A stretch of 64,000 nt of DNA from Arthrobacter sp. Y-9 (GCF_029690065.1 NZ_CP121463.1:1302001-1366000), one strand, 5' to 3'; counted from the first letter of the stretch, positions 8,926 to 17,275 are shown. Numbers and translations: made by a program. Notes: generated by a model from the sequence alone, not told the origin.

Positions 8926-9357
8926 ATGACTATCGCACCTCGCCTCGTGGTCGGCGCCGCCGTCCTGGATTCCCTCACCCAGCCCCGTTCGCTGCTCTGC
9001 GCCCGGCGCAGCGCCCCCGAAAGCCTGGCAGGGCTCTGGGAGTTCCCCGGCGGAAAGGTCGAACCCGGTGAGGAACCGGAGGCGGCTCTGCACCGCGAAC
9101 TCCGGGAAGAGCTCGGTATTTCGGTGGAGCTGGGACCCGAAGTCCTGTCCGGTGCCGACCACGGCTGGGTGCTCAACGAAAAGGCGACCATGAGGGTGTG
9201 GCTCGCAGAGGTGAGTGAGGGCGCCCCGCAGGCGCTCGAGGACCACGACGAGTTGCGCTGGGTCCCCCTAGAAGAGGGCGCCCTGCACGCCCTGCCGTGG
9301 ATTCCGGCGGACTTCCCGATCGTGGACGCCGTCCTCCGCCGGGCGAACGGTTCCTGA
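8926..9357 (+). CDS. NUDIX hydrolase, MutT-like
   Basis: A 143-residue pyrophosphohydrolase. The NUDIX box is perfect: G43-x5-E49-x7-R57-E58-L-R-E61-E62-L-G-I65. The N-terminal strand APRLVVGAAVLD and the C-terminal DHDELRWVPLEE resemble MutT/CTP pyrophosphohydrolases that clean the (d)NTP pool, but the substrate is unproven. I chose ATG 8926. TAGACT at 8912-8917 sits 8 nt before it, so a leaderless mRNA is likely. Its last 90 bp overlap, antisense, the 3' end of the radical SAM gene, and both reading frames look real. Confidence 0.88.
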   Translation: MTIAPRLVVGAAVLDSLTQPRSLLCARRSAPESLAGLWEFPGGKVEPGEEPEAALHRELREELGISVELGPEVLSGADHGWVLNEKATMRVWLAEVSEGAPQALEDHDELRWVPLEEGALHALPWIPADFPIVDAVLRRANGS

Positions 9358-10773
9358 CAGGCTCCGTCCGGGGAGGCGGTGACCGCTTTCCGAGCCGGGG
9401 GCCGGGAGCATCTCCTGGGTGCCGGTCCCCGCGGTGTTCCAGCGGGTGCGCCACGTCGGCGGACCGGCGAACCGCGACGTGACGCCGGTGGGGGCCTGGC
9501 CGGTGCCGTCCGTGCTGGGCTGTGACGGCCCGGCTTGTGACGGCGTGAGGTGTGACGGCCTGACCTGCGATGGCGGAGTCCAGTTCTTCAGGGACGCCAT
9601 GCTGCCTTCGGGATAGCGGGCCTCCTCGACCCGCGGGTCCGGGTGGAACTCCGTGACGGCGCCGTCCCTGCTGCGGGCCGCCCCTAGCCCCGCGGGAACC
9701 TCCCGTTTCACGGCAGGGCCCGAACCAGGGGGAGCCTCGTGCAGCGCGGACTGCTGCCCTTCGGACTGCTGCAGCTCGGAATGCGCAAAGCCGTTCGACG
9801 TCGGGAAGCCGTGCTTCCTCTTGAAGAAAGCCACCCGCTGTGCGAGCCATTTCCGGTAGCCGGGATCGGCGTACGAGCCCTGCCCTTTGGGGCCGGCATA
9901 CAGGCGACGGTATTTCCCGACCAAGGCGGGGTGTTCGCGGGCCAGCCAGGACATGAACCACTCGCGGGTGCCCGGTCGCAGATACAGCGCGCCGGCGGTG
10001 ACACCCGTCGCCCCGGCCGCCGCGAGTGAGGAGAACAGCGCGTCCAGATCATCATCCGAATCGCTCAGATAGGGCAGGATCGGCATGGCCATGACGCCGC
10101 AGGGGAGCCCGGCCTCCCGCAGCCGGGAGACCAGGCGCAGGCGGGCCCGCGGGCCGGGGGTGCCCGGTTCGATGGCGGCCTGCAGCTCCTCATTCATCAT
10201 GGCCAGGGAGATCCCCAGCCCGATCGGCACCGCCTGTGCGGCTTCGCGGAGGAGGGGGATGTCCCGGGACAGGAGCGTCCCCTTGGTCAGGATCGAGAAC
10301 GGGGTCCCGGATTCGGCCAGCGCTTCGATGATCCCCGGCATGAGCTGATAGCGTCCCTCGGCCCGCTGGTACGGGTCCGTGTTGGTGCCGAGGGCCACGT
10401 GATCGTGCTTCCAGGACGGGCGGGCCAGTTCGGCCCGCAGCACCTCCGCCGCATTGACCTTGACCACCACCTGCGAATCGAAGTCGAGGCCCGAGTCGAA
10501 GTCCAGGTAGGTGTGGCTCTTCCTCGCGAAGCAGTACACGCACGCATGGCTGCAGCCCCGGTAGGGGTTGATGGTCCAGGAGAACGGCATGGTCGACTGA
10601 GTCGGGACCTTGTTGAGCACCGATTTCGCGGTGACCTCATGGAAGGTGATCCCCGCGAACTCGGGCGTAGAGATGGAACGCAGCAGGCCCGCCATCGGCA
10701 ACAGCGGGGCGGCCGTCGGGGCAGTGGCGGTGTCCACCAGTGCCGGCTGGAGTGCCTGTGCGTCCCATCTCAT
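9268..10773 (-). CDS. SOS-regulated radical SAM protein (Rv2578c family) with C-terminal QGALF
   Basis: A 501-residue protein of the SPL-like radical SAM group. C74-x3-C78-x2-C81 (CSHACVYC) should bind a 4Fe-4S cluster. Family motifs include GITFHEV, VALGTNTDPYQRAEGRY and SILTKGTLL. The core ends near residue 340, followed by about 160 low-complexity residues with Gln/Ser/Pro and pentapeptide-like repeats. The last residues, RQGVQGALF, resemble the beta-clamp-binding pattern QxxLF. A perfect LexA-type palindrome lies 8 bases before the ATG. From memory, M. tuberculosis Rv2578c is in the LexA regulon and shares this family. The tail is much longer than usual and runs antisense into the NUDIX gene. 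DNA-repair function is inferred. Confidence 0.88.
   Translation of the reverse strand: MRWDAQALQPALVDTATAPTAAPLLPMAGLLRSISTPEFAGITFHEVTAKSVLNKVPTQSTMPFSWTINPYRGCSHACVYCFARKSHTYLDFDSGLDFDSQVVVKVNAAEVLRAELARPSWKHDHVALGTNTDPYQRAEGRYQLMPGIIEALAESGTPFSILTKGTLLSRDIPLLREAAQAVPIGLGISLAMMNEELQAAIEPGTPGPRARLRLVSRLREAGLPCGVMAMPILPYLSDSDDDLDALFSSLAAAGATGVTAGALYLRPGTREWFMSWLAREHPALVGKYRRLYAGPKGQGSYADPGYRKWLAQRVAFFKRKHGFPTSNGFAHSELQQSEGQQSALHEAPPGSGPAVKREVPAGLGAARSRDGAVTEFHPDPRVEEARYPEGSMASLKNWTPPSQVRPSHLTPSQAGPSQPSTDGTGQAPTGVTSRFAGPPTWRTRWNTAGTGTQEMLPAPGSESGHRLPGRSLSGTVRPAEDGVHDREVRRNPRQGVQGALF
9521..9580 (-). repeat. Four 15-bp repeats coding pentapeptides in the radical SAM tail
   Basis: On the + strand, TGTGACGGCCCGGCT, TGTGACGGCGTGAGG and TGTGACGGCCTGACC follow each other at 9521, 9536 and 9551, with a weaker fourth copy at 9566. 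On the coding strand they give PS(Q/H)xx-type pentapeptides. They look like recent slippage growth of a linker. Confidence 0.75.
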
Positions 10774-10780
10774 GCAAGTA

Positions 10781-10798
10781 TTCGAACATATGTTCGAA
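10781..10798. promoter_or_regulatory. LexA SOS box
   Basis: TTCGAACATATGTTCGAA is an 18-bp perfect palindrome that contains the actinobacterial LexA consensus TCGAAC-N4-GTTCGA. It is 8 bp upstream of the radical SAM start codon, where it would cover the promoter. Confidence 0.9.
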
Positions 10799-10847
10799 CG
10801 GAGTTCAAGGGGGTGCGCTCAGCGAGGGGCGGCATCGCCCGGAATCC

Positions 10848-11486
10848 TCAGGCGAGGGACCACGTGACGCTGAGCGACACCTGGACGTCCTGCTCGCCCG
10901 CCTGAATGGCGCCGTCCGCCTGCGGTGCCGCGGCGACCCGGGCGAAGGCGATGGGAGGAAGCCCGCCACCGGCCGAGCCTTCCTCGATCCGGAGGACCTG
11001 GTCGAGGGTGACCCCCGACGAAGCCGCGAGCTGGGACGCCCGGGCGAGGGCGTCCTGCCAGGCGGCCTCACGCGCCTGCGACCGGACCGCGGTGGGATCG
11101 GAGACGTCGAGGGAGAACCCCTCGAGCCGGGCCTCTTCCCCTCCGGCCGCGATGGCGCTCTGCAGGATCCCCGCCGCGGCGGGCAGAGAGCGGAGTGTCA
11201 CGCGCACCGTGCCACGGGCGATGTAGCCCAGCAGGCCGTCGTCGCGCCCGTCACGCCATTTCCGCTCGGCGCGGAGCGAGCGGTCGGTGGTGGCGACGTC
11301 GCGCGGTTCGACGCCCGACGAGTGCAGCGCGTCCCGCAGGGCGTCCATGGTGCGCCCGGACTGCGCGAACGCCTCCTCCACCGTTCCGGCCAGTGTTTCG
11401 ATGCTCAGGTGTGCCGTCGCGATGTCCGGCACCGCCGGGGCGCTCGCATGCCCGGTGACGGAGATGGTCCGTGTCGGTGTTTCCAT
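10848..11486 (-). CDS. SIMPL (DUF541) domain protein
   Basis: A 212-residue protein with one SIMPL/DUF541 domain. It opens TRTISVTGHASAPAVPDIATAHLSIETLA and has the repeated beta-alpha pattern, including the helix AREAAWQDALARASQLAASSGVTLDQVLRIEE that is characteristic of the family. Many relatives are exported, but no signal peptide is visible from ATG 11486, which has GAGAGGAAC upstream. A longer frame to 11567 lacks a ribosome site. Function in the family is poorly defined. It lies downstream of the small HExxH protein on the same strand, with a 34-nt gap. Confidence 0.85.
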   Translation of the reverse strand: METPTRTISVTGHASAPAVPDIATAHLSIETLAGTVEEAFAQSGRTMDALRDALHSSGVEPRDVATTDRSLRAERKWRDGRDDGLLGYIARGTVRVTLRSLPAAAGILQSAIAAGGEEARLEGFSLDVSDPTAVRSQAREAAWQDALARASQLAASSGVTLDQVLRIEEGSAGGGLPPIAFARVAAAPQADGAIQAGEQDVQVSLSVTWSLA

Positions 11487-11520
11487 GCCGTTCCTCTCGT
11501 CGTGTCCCCGCAGGGAGTGA

Positions 11521-11937
11521 TCAGAACCGATCCTGGTCCTGCGGCCCAATATAGCCACCCGCCTCAAGGCCCGCGTCCCGTTCGAAGGGATTCGACAGCG
11601 CCGGGCTTCCGGTCCGCCAGACGGAATACGCGGCGCAGAGGCCGTAGAGCGGCAGGAAAGGCAGACCCAGACAGGCGGCGTACTGCCAGGCGTGCCGGGC
11701 CTCGTGGGCGAGCAGGCGTGGGTTGCTCTCGACTGACAGGCCGGGCCGGGCGAGGATCACGGATCCCACGGTGAAGGCGCCTCCGGCGGGGAACGCCCAG
11801 GGGTAGTCGCGGGCCAGCCACAGACCTTCCGGACCACGGTCGACGTCGCAGCGTGCGGCCCGCGCCACGGCGAGGCCGAGGAGTGTGCTCAGATTCACCC
11901 AGTTGAGGGCGGCCCGGGTTTTCCACATGCCAGACAT
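11521..11937 (-). CDS. Small HExxH-motif protein, function unknown
   Basis: A 138-residue protein. The sequence RLLAHEARHAWQYAACLG contains HEARH, an HExxH zinc-protease pattern, and is followed by a hydrophobic stretch GLPFLPLYGLCAAYSVW and then NPFERDAG, where a third ligand Glu could sit. This layout resembles DUF4157-like minimal metallopeptidases. It is short, and an inactive or chaperone-like role is possible. AGCCTA at 11944-11949 reads as TAGGCT on the minus strand, 6 nt before the ATG, so a leaderless transcript is likely. It is divergent from pheS across 87 bp. Confidence 0.65.
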   Translation of the reverse strand: MSGMWKTRAALNWVNLSTLLGLAVARAARCDVDRGPEGLWLARDYPWAFPAGGAFTVGSVILARPGLSVESNPRLLAHEARHAWQYAACLGLPFLPLYGLCAAYSVWRTGSPALSNPFERDAGLEAGGYIGPQDQDRF

Positions 11938-12024
11938 GGGCCCAGCCTACGACGGCCTGCGTACTAGACTTGTGCAGGGCCATGATTGGCCCATCACCAC
12001 CCCTTCGACCCGAAAACACGGTAC

Positions 12025-13086
12025 ATGTCTGAGACCACTAAGGAAGTCATGGCCCCCAGCCCGTTGGATGAGGCCGCTCTCCAGAACGCTGTCGCAGAAG
12101 CCCTGGCAGCCTTTGAGGAGGCCGCCGATCTTGAGGAGCTCAAGACCGCACGGCTGGCGCACACCGGTGAGAAATCACCCCTGAGTCAGGCGAACGCGGC
12201 CATCCGCGATCTGCCCAAGGACCAGAAGAGCGCCGCAGGCAAGCTCATCGGCGGCGCCCGCGGACAGGTGAACAAGGCGCTCGCCGCCCGCACCGTGGTG
12301 CTGGAGGAGGAGAACGACGCGCGGATCCTCCTCGAAGAGACCGTGGACGTCACGGCCGCGCCGCGCCGTCGCCGTGCCGGCGCCCGCCACCCGCTCTCCG
12401 TGCTCCAGGAGCAGGTCTGCGACATCTTCGTCGGCATGGGCTGGGAGATCGCGGAAGGCCCCGAACTCGAGTCCGAGTGGTTCAACTTCGATGCCCTGAA
12501 TTTCCAGCCGGACCACCCGGCCCGCGAGATGCAGGACACCTTCTTCGTGGAGCCTCCGGAGGCTCACCTGCTGCTGCGCACCCACACCTCGCCGGTCCAG
12601 GTCCGTTCCATGCTGGAACGCGAACTGCCGGTCTACGTTCTGTGCCCGGGCAAGGTCTTCCGCACTGACGAGGTCGACGCCACCCACACGCCCGTGTTCC
12701 ACCAGTTCGAAGGCCTGGCCGTGGACAAGGGCCTGTCCATGGCGGACCTGCGCGGCACGCTGGAGCACTTCGCCCGGCAGATGTTCGGCGCGGAGGCCAA
12801 GATCCGGCTCCGTCCGAACTACTTCCCCTTCACCGAGCCGAGCGCCGAACTCGACATCTGGCACCCGGGCGCCAAGGGCGGCCCGCAGTGGATCGAGTGG
12901 GGTGGCTGCGGCATGGTCAACCCGAACGTGCTCCGCGCGGCCGGGATCGACCCGGAGGTGTACTCCGGTTTCGCGTTCGGCATGGGCATCGAGCGCACCC
13001 TCATGTTCCGCAATGAAGTTCCTGACATGCGGGACATGATCGAGGGCGACATTCGTTTCAGCGAGCACTTCGGGATGGAGATCTAA
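12025..13086 (+). CDS. pheS: Phenylalanyl-tRNA synthetase alpha subunit
   Basis: The catalytic subunit (353 residues from ATG 12025) of the alpha2-beta2 enzyme that charges tRNA-Phe. The N-terminal coiled coil (residues 10-85) precedes the class II core. Motif 2 is [21 protein letters not shown] and motif 3 is [22 protein letters not shown]. An internal ATG at 12049 is possible but sits too close to its AGGAAG. A candidate -10 TAGACT (11965-11970) would give a leader of about 50 nt with a small GGCC-ATGATT-GGCC hairpin. pheT starts 2 nt after its stop. Confidence 0.95.
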   Translation: MSETTKEVMAPSPLDEAALQNAVAEALAAFEEAADLEELKTARLAHTGEKSPLSQANAAIRDLPKDQKSAAGKLIGGARGQVNKALAARTVVLEEENDARILLEETVDVTAAPRRRRAGARHPLSVLQEQVCDIFVGMGWEIAEGPELESEWFNFDALNFQPDHPAREMQDTFFVEPPEAHLLLRTHTSPVQVRSMLERELPVYVLCPGKVFRTDEVDATHTPVFHQFEGLAVDKGLSMADLRGTLEHFARQMFGAEAKIRLRPNYFPFTEPSAELDIWHPGAKGGPQWIEWGGCGMVNPNVLRAAGIDPEVYSGFAFGMGIERTLMFRNEVPDMRDMIEGDIRFSEHFGMEI

Positions 13087-13088
13087 GC

Positions 13089-15632
13089 GTGCGCATTCCA
13101 CTTTCCTGGCTCCGTGAGTACACGGAGCTCCCTGCAGGCGCGTCCTCTGAGGACCTGATGGCGGACCTGGTCCGCGTCGGCTTCGAAGAGGAGGACGTGC
13201 ACCGTCCGGCCGATTCGATCTCCGGCCCCGTCGTGGTGGGACAGGTCCTGTCCCTCGTCAAGGAACCGCAGAGCAACGGCAAGACCATCAACTGGTGCCA
13301 GGTCCGCGTCGTCCCGGAAGGCCAGGAGCAGACGCTGGAAGGCAAGGGCATCGAGCCTACCGGCATCCAGGGCATCGTCTGCGGCGCCCACAACTTCGTG
13401 GAGGGTGACAAGGTGGTGGTGACCCTCCCGGGCGCCGTCCTGCCGGGTGACTTCCACATCTCGCCGCGCAAGACCTACGGCCACGTCTCCGCCGGCATGA
13501 TCGCCTCGGCGCGCGAGCTGGGGCTGGGGGATGAGCACGACGGGATCATCGTGCTGTCCACTCTCGGCCTGGACCCTGAGCTTGGCACCGACGCCCTCGA
13601 ACTGTTCGGTCTGACAGACGAGGCGGCCGAGATCAATGTGACCCCGGACCGCAGCTACGCCTTCAGCATCCGGGGTGTGGCCCGTGAGTACGCCCACGCC
13701 ACCGGCACCGCCTTCACCGATCCGGCTTCTCAAGTCTCCGTGCCGGCCTCGTTGGGCGAGGGCTACCCGGTCACGCTGTCCGACCATGCTCCGATCTACG
13801 GTGTGCCGGGCTGCGACCGCTTCGTGGCCCGCGTGGTCCGCGGCGTGGACGCCAGCCGTCCCACCCCGCAGTGGATGGTCTCCCGGCTCCGGCTCGCCGG
13901 CATCCGGTCCATCAGCCTGCCGGTGGACATCTCCAACTACGTCATGCTGGAACTCGGACAGCCGAACCACTGCTATGACCTCGACACCCTCGAGGGCAGC
14001 ATCGTGGTGCGCCGTGCCCTCCCGGGCGAGCGCATCGTCACCCTGGATGAGAAAGACCGCGCGCTCGACGCCGAGGACCTGGTCATCGCGGACGACTCCG
14101 GAGCGATCGGGATCGCCGGCGTGATGGGCGGTGCCCGCACCGAAGTGTCCGCGAGTACCAAGGACATCCTGGTGGAGGCGGCTCACTTCGACACGATCTC
14201 CATCGCGAGGGCCCGCCGTCGCCACAAGCTGCCGAGCGAAGCCTCCAAGCGGTTCGAGCGCGGTGTCGACTGGTACCTGGCACCCATCGCCGCGCAGCGC
14301 GTGGTGGATCTCCTCGTGGAACTCGCTGGTGGGAGCGCCGACGATGCGGGCACTGACGTGGGCACCGCGCCGGAGACGGTGAACATCTTCCTGCCGTCCG
14401 GTTTCGTCTCCGCACGGATCGGGGTGGAGTACACGCCCGAGCAGATCGTGAACAGCCTGACGGATCTCGGCGCGACCGTGGCCGAAACCGAGGGCGGCTG
14501 GACCGTCACCGCTCCGAGCTGGCGCAATGATCTGGAGACCAAGGAGGACCTCTCCGAGGAGATCGCCCGCCTGGTCGGCTACGACAAGATCCCTGCCACC
14601 CTCCCGGTGGCGCCTCCCGGACGGGGCCTGAGCCGCGTTCAGAAGCAGCGCCGTCGCGTGATGCAGGCCCTCGCCGACTCCGGTCTGGTGGAGGTTCTCG
14701 CGTACCCGTTCGTCACGAAGGCGTCCAACGACGTGTTCGGAACGCCCGAGGCCGGTGCGACGGTGCCTGCCGTCAAGCTCGCCAACCCGCTGAGCGAGGA
14801 ATTCGGCTGGCTGCGGACCTCCGTTCTTCCGGGTCTGCTCGACACTGCCAAGCGCAACATCTCGCGTGGTTTCCGTGACCTGGCCCTGTATGAGGCAGGT
14901 CTGGTGTTCCTCCCGGGCGCGGAGCTGGGCTCCGCAGGCATCCCGCCGCTGGGCGCCAAGCCGTCCGACGAGGTGCTGGACGATCTGAACCAGGGCATCC
15001 CTGCACAGCCGCAGCATCTTGCCGGCGTCTTCACGGGCAAGGACAGCCCCGCCGCGCCGGGCCATGCCCCGCGTGCCTGGGACTGGGCCGACGCGGTCGA
15101 TGCCGCACGGCTCGTGGCCGATGTCCTCGGCGTCGAACTCGCGGTGGAGCAGGGCGCGCACCAGGCATTCCACCCCGGCCGCACCGCTGTGCTGCGTCTG
15201 CGGTCCGGCGAACTCGTCGGCTATGCGGGCGAGCTGCACCCCAAACTGGTGAAGTCGCTCGACCTGCCGGTCCGTACGGTCGCGTTCGAGATCGATGCTG
15301 ATGTCCTCTTCGACGCGGCGGCTGACGTCGTCGTGGCGAAGGCGATCTCCACCTTCCCGGTGGCGACGCAGGACGTGGCGTTGATCGTCGACGGCGATCA
15401 GCCGGCCGCCGCCGTTCAGGACGCGTTGCGTGAAGGAGCCGGAGAGCTCCTGGAGGATGTCGCGCTGTTCGACGTGTACGTCGGCACCGGCATTCCGGAA
15501 GGCAAGAAGTCGCTGGCCTTCGGCCTGCGGTTCCGTGCGGACGACCGCACGCTGACTGCCGACGAGGCCTCCGAGGCCCGCGCGGCGGCGGTCGCGCTCG
15601 CGGCGGAGCGCTTCGGAGCCGTCCAGCGCTGA
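13089..15632 (+). CDS. pheT: Phenylalanyl-tRNA synthetase beta subunit
   Basis: An 847-residue non-catalytic subunit that binds tRNA-Phe and edits Tyr-tRNA-Phe. Domains seen in order: the N-terminal start RIPLSWLREYTELP, the EMAP-type tRNA-binding domain (about residues 45-155, VVGQVLSLVKEPQSNGKTINWCQV), the B3/B4 editing region, the B5 domain with its catalytic-core-like fold (about 400-700), and the C-terminal FDX-ACB anticodon-binding domain (ISTFPVATQDVALIVD, near 755). The start is GTG at 13089, two bases after pheS, so the two are co-translated. The length is standard. A palindromic element ends the operon. Confidence 0.96.
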   Translation: MRIPLSWLREYTELPAGASSEDLMADLVRVGFEEEDVHRPADSISGPVVVGQVLSLVKEPQSNGKTINWCQVRVVPEGQEQTLEGKGIEPTGIQGIVCGAHNFVEGDKVVVTLPGAVLPGDFHISPRKTYGHVSAGMIASARELGLGDEHDGIIVLSTLGLDPELGTDALELFGLTDEAAEINVTPDRSYAFSIRGVAREYAHATGTAFTDPASQVSVPASLGEGYPVTLSDHAPIYGVPGCDRFVARVVRGVDASRPTPQWMVSRLRLAGIRSISLPVDISNYVMLELGQPNHCYDLDTLEGSIVVRRALPGERIVTLDEKDRALDAEDLVIADDSGAIGIAGVMGGARTEVSASTKDILVEAAHFDTISIARARRRHKLPSEASKRFERGVDWYLAPIAAQRVVDLLVELAGGSADDAGTDVGTAPETVNIFLPSGFVSARIGVEYTPEQIVNSLTDLGATVAETEGGWTVTAPSWRNDLETKEDLSEEIARLVGYDKIPATLPVAPPGRGLSRVQKQRRRVMQALADSGLVEVLAYPFVTKASNDVFGTPEAGATVPAVKLANPLSEEFGWLRTSVLPGLLDTAKRNISRGFRDLALYEAGLVFLPGAELGSAGIPPLGAKPSDEVLDDLNQGIPAQPQHLAGVFTGKDSPAAPGHAPRAWDWADAVDAARLVADVLGVELAVEQGAHQAFHPGRTAVLRLRSGELVGYAGELHPKLVKSLDLPVRTVAFEIDADVLFDAAADVVVAKAISTFPVATQDVALIVDGDQPAAAVQDALREGAGELLEDVALFDVYVGTGIPEGKKSLAFGLRFRADDRTLTADEASEARAAAVALAAERFGAVQR

Positions 15633-15646
15633 CGCCCCCGCACCAC

Positions 15647-15718
15647 CATCGACTGCTCCGTGCGAAGTCGAAACCTCCGGAAATCCGGGGAAATCGGCAT
15701 CGTACGGAGCAGTCGATG
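15647..15718. repeat. Palindromic element A, between pheT and the ASCH gene
   Basis: The outer arms CATCGACTGCTCCGT (15647-15661) and its exact complement (15704-15718) enclose 42 nt, which themselves can fold imperfectly (about 12 of 19 positions) around AAAT. It lies at the 3' ends of two convergent genes, so it can act as a terminator. The same outer arms recur in element B at 16185-16246. Confidence 0.85.
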
Positions 15719-15721
15719 TGT

Positions 15722-16141
15722 TTAAAGCACTTGGATGCTCATCCGCACACAAACGACCTCAGTCTCGTCGGTGACGTGGAATCCGGGGTCCCCGATGGAA
15801 TCGCGGAACTCATCGGAGTGCCAGAACCCTTCATGGGCGGCTCGCCACTCGTCGACTGACTCGAAGCCCTCACCCTCGGACAGGACATGCTCCAAGGTCA
15901 CCGCAGCGAGACGGCACACCTCCACCGCATTCACCGTCTCCACGGCGACCGGCGTGCCCGCTGAATCGACGACGACGGCGCGGTCGCCCGCGCGCGGCAA
16001 CGGCTCGTTCGCGGAGTACTCGAGAAGCAGCGAGGACGTGGACGTCTTCGTCCCGTCGAGAAGGGCTGCCACGAGCCGATCCCGTAGAGGGCCCGGGAAC
16101 GCATACTCGGAAACGGGCCAGGAAGGGTCGATCGTACTCAT
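15722..16141 (-). CDS. ASCH domain protein
   Basis: A 139-residue ASCH (RNA-binding PUA-like) protein. Seen: YAFPGPLRDRLVAALLDGTKTSTSSL (the ASCH GxKxxTxR-like helix), RAGDRAVVVDSAGTPVAVETVNAVEVCRL, and EGEGFESVDEWRAAHEGFW, which is typical of the larger DUF984-type ASCH proteins. Some ASCH proteins hydrolyse N4-acetylcytidine; others are thought to bind RNA. TAGACT on the minus strand (16148-16153) is 6 nt before the ATG, so a leaderless mRNA is likely. The gene is bracketed by two related palindromes and appears less GC-rich than its neighbours (not computed), hinting at acquisition. Confidence 0.82.
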   Translation of the reverse strand: MSTIDPSWPVSEYAFPGPLRDRLVAALLDGTKTSTSSLLLEYSANEPLPRAGDRAVVVDSAGTPVAVETVNAVEVCRLAAVTLEHVLSEGEGFESVDEWRAAHEGFWHSDEFRDSIGDPGFHVTDETEVVCVRMSIQVL

Positions 16142-16184
16142 CCGGCCAGTCTAGGGTGGCGTTCTTCCTGCCCCGGCCCCCAGC

Positions 16185-16246
16185 CATCGACTGCTCCGTA
16201 GATGTCGTTATGACCGTCCATAACGACATCTGCGGAGCAGTCGATG
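16185..16246. repeat. Palindromic element B, downstream of the PPK2 gene
   Basis: Arms 16185-16212 and 16219-16246 pair over 28 bp with one G-U position around the 6-nt loop ACCGTC. The outermost 14-15 bases, CATCGACTGCTCCG, are the same as in element A. The inner arm (TAGATGTCGTTATG) differs from A. It probably terminates the PPK2 transcript. Confidence 0.85.
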
Positions 16247-16285
16247 CTCATCCGGCACGGAATGCTGGCGGGGCGGGGCCCGGGC

Positions 16286-17194
16286 CTAGGACGACGGGTG
16301 CTCTCCGTCTTCGAAGATCCGCGAGGCCGGGCCCACGATCAGCGGGTCCGGGGCGGTGGCGAGGTCGGGGTCCTTGCCGTCGTAGTCGAACAGGTTCAGC
16401 ACGTGGCGCATGGCCTCAAGGCGGGCGCGCTTCTTGTCGTTGCTCTTGACGACGGTCCACGGGGCGTGGTCGGTGTCGGTCGCCAGGAACATCGCCTCCT
16501 TGGCCTCCGTGTAGGAATCCCATTTGTCGAGGGACGCCAGATCCATGGGGGAGAGCTTCCACTGACGGACCGGGTCGACCTGGCGGATGGTGAACCGCGT
16601 CAGCTGCTCCGAGCGGGACACCGAGAACCAGAACTTCACCACATCGATGCCGTCCTGGACCAGGAGTTCCTCGAACAGCGGCACCTGGCGCAGGAACACC
16701 TGGTACTGGTCGTCGGTGCAGAATCCCATGACCCGCTCGACACCGGCCCGGTTGTACCAGGAGCGGTCGAAGAGGACCATCTCGCCGGCCGCCGGCAGGT
16801 GCTTCACATAGCGCTGGAAATACCACTGGCTCTGTTCGGTGCTGCTGGGTTTCTCCAGCGCCACCACCCGGGCGCCGCGGGGATTCAGGTGCTCCGTGAA
16901 GCGCTTGATGGTGCCGCCTTTGCCTGCGGCATCCCGGCCTTCGAACACCAGGAGCAGCCGGCGGCCGTTCCCCTTGACCCACTTCTGCAGCTTCAGGAGT
17001 TCGATCTGCAGGAGCCGCTTCTCCATCTCATACCGCGGCCGGTCCAGACGCTCGCTGTACGGATAGCCCTCCCGCCAGGTGTCGAGCGGCACGCCGTGGG
17101 CGTCCAGCAGGACGGGATCGTCGTCGTCATCGTCCAGCACGGAGTAGCCGAGCGGCGGCTGGATCCCCGTGAGCGAGTGGTTCAGGATGCTCAT
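16286..17194 (-). CDS. ppk2: Polyphosphate kinase 2 family protein
   Basis: A 302-residue kinase that transfers phosphate between polyphosphate and nucleotides. Walker A is GRDAAGKG at residues 86-93. The Walker B/lid region FDRSWYNRAGVERV is at 142-155, and WKLSPMDLASLDKWDSYTEAK is also conserved. The N terminus has an Asp run (residues 21-26). It looks like a one-domain PPK2, probably class I (NDP to NTP), but class cannot be fixed by eye. I chose ATG 17194. TACGGT on the minus strand ends 6 nt before it, so a leaderless mRNA is likely. It is divergent from the phosphopantetheinyl transferase gene. Confidence 0.92.
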   Translation of the reverse strand: MSILNHSLTGIQPPLGYSVLDDDDDDPVLLDAHGVPLDTWREGYPYSERLDRPRYEMEKRLLQIELLKLQKWVKGNGRRLLLVFEGRDAAGKGGTIKRFTEHLNPRGARVVALEKPSSTEQSQWYFQRYVKHLPAAGEMVLFDRSWYNRAGVERVMGFCTDDQYQVFLRQVPLFEELLVQDGIDVVKFWFSVSRSEQLTRFTIRQVDPVRQWKLSPMDLASLDKWDSYTEAKEAMFLATDTDHAPWTVVKSNDKKRARLEAMRHVLNLFDYDGKDPDLATAPDPLIVGPASRIFEDGEHPSS

Positions 17195-17275
17195 GGCGTC
17201 ACCGTAGACGCGGCCGATGAACGGCGGTTGAACGGGATGCGGAGGCCGCGCCGCCGCACCGGGGACAATGGAACC

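Noticed and set aside
13083-15752. Very long open frame antisense to pheT
   Set aside because: It is the codon-bias mirror of pheT in GC-rich DNA; the predicted protein is low-complexity Arg/Gly/His with no family motif.
15647-16246. ASCH unit as a transposon
   Set aside because: There is no transposase, and the bases flanking the outer ends do not form a target-site duplication; it is kept only as a palindrome-bracketed gene.
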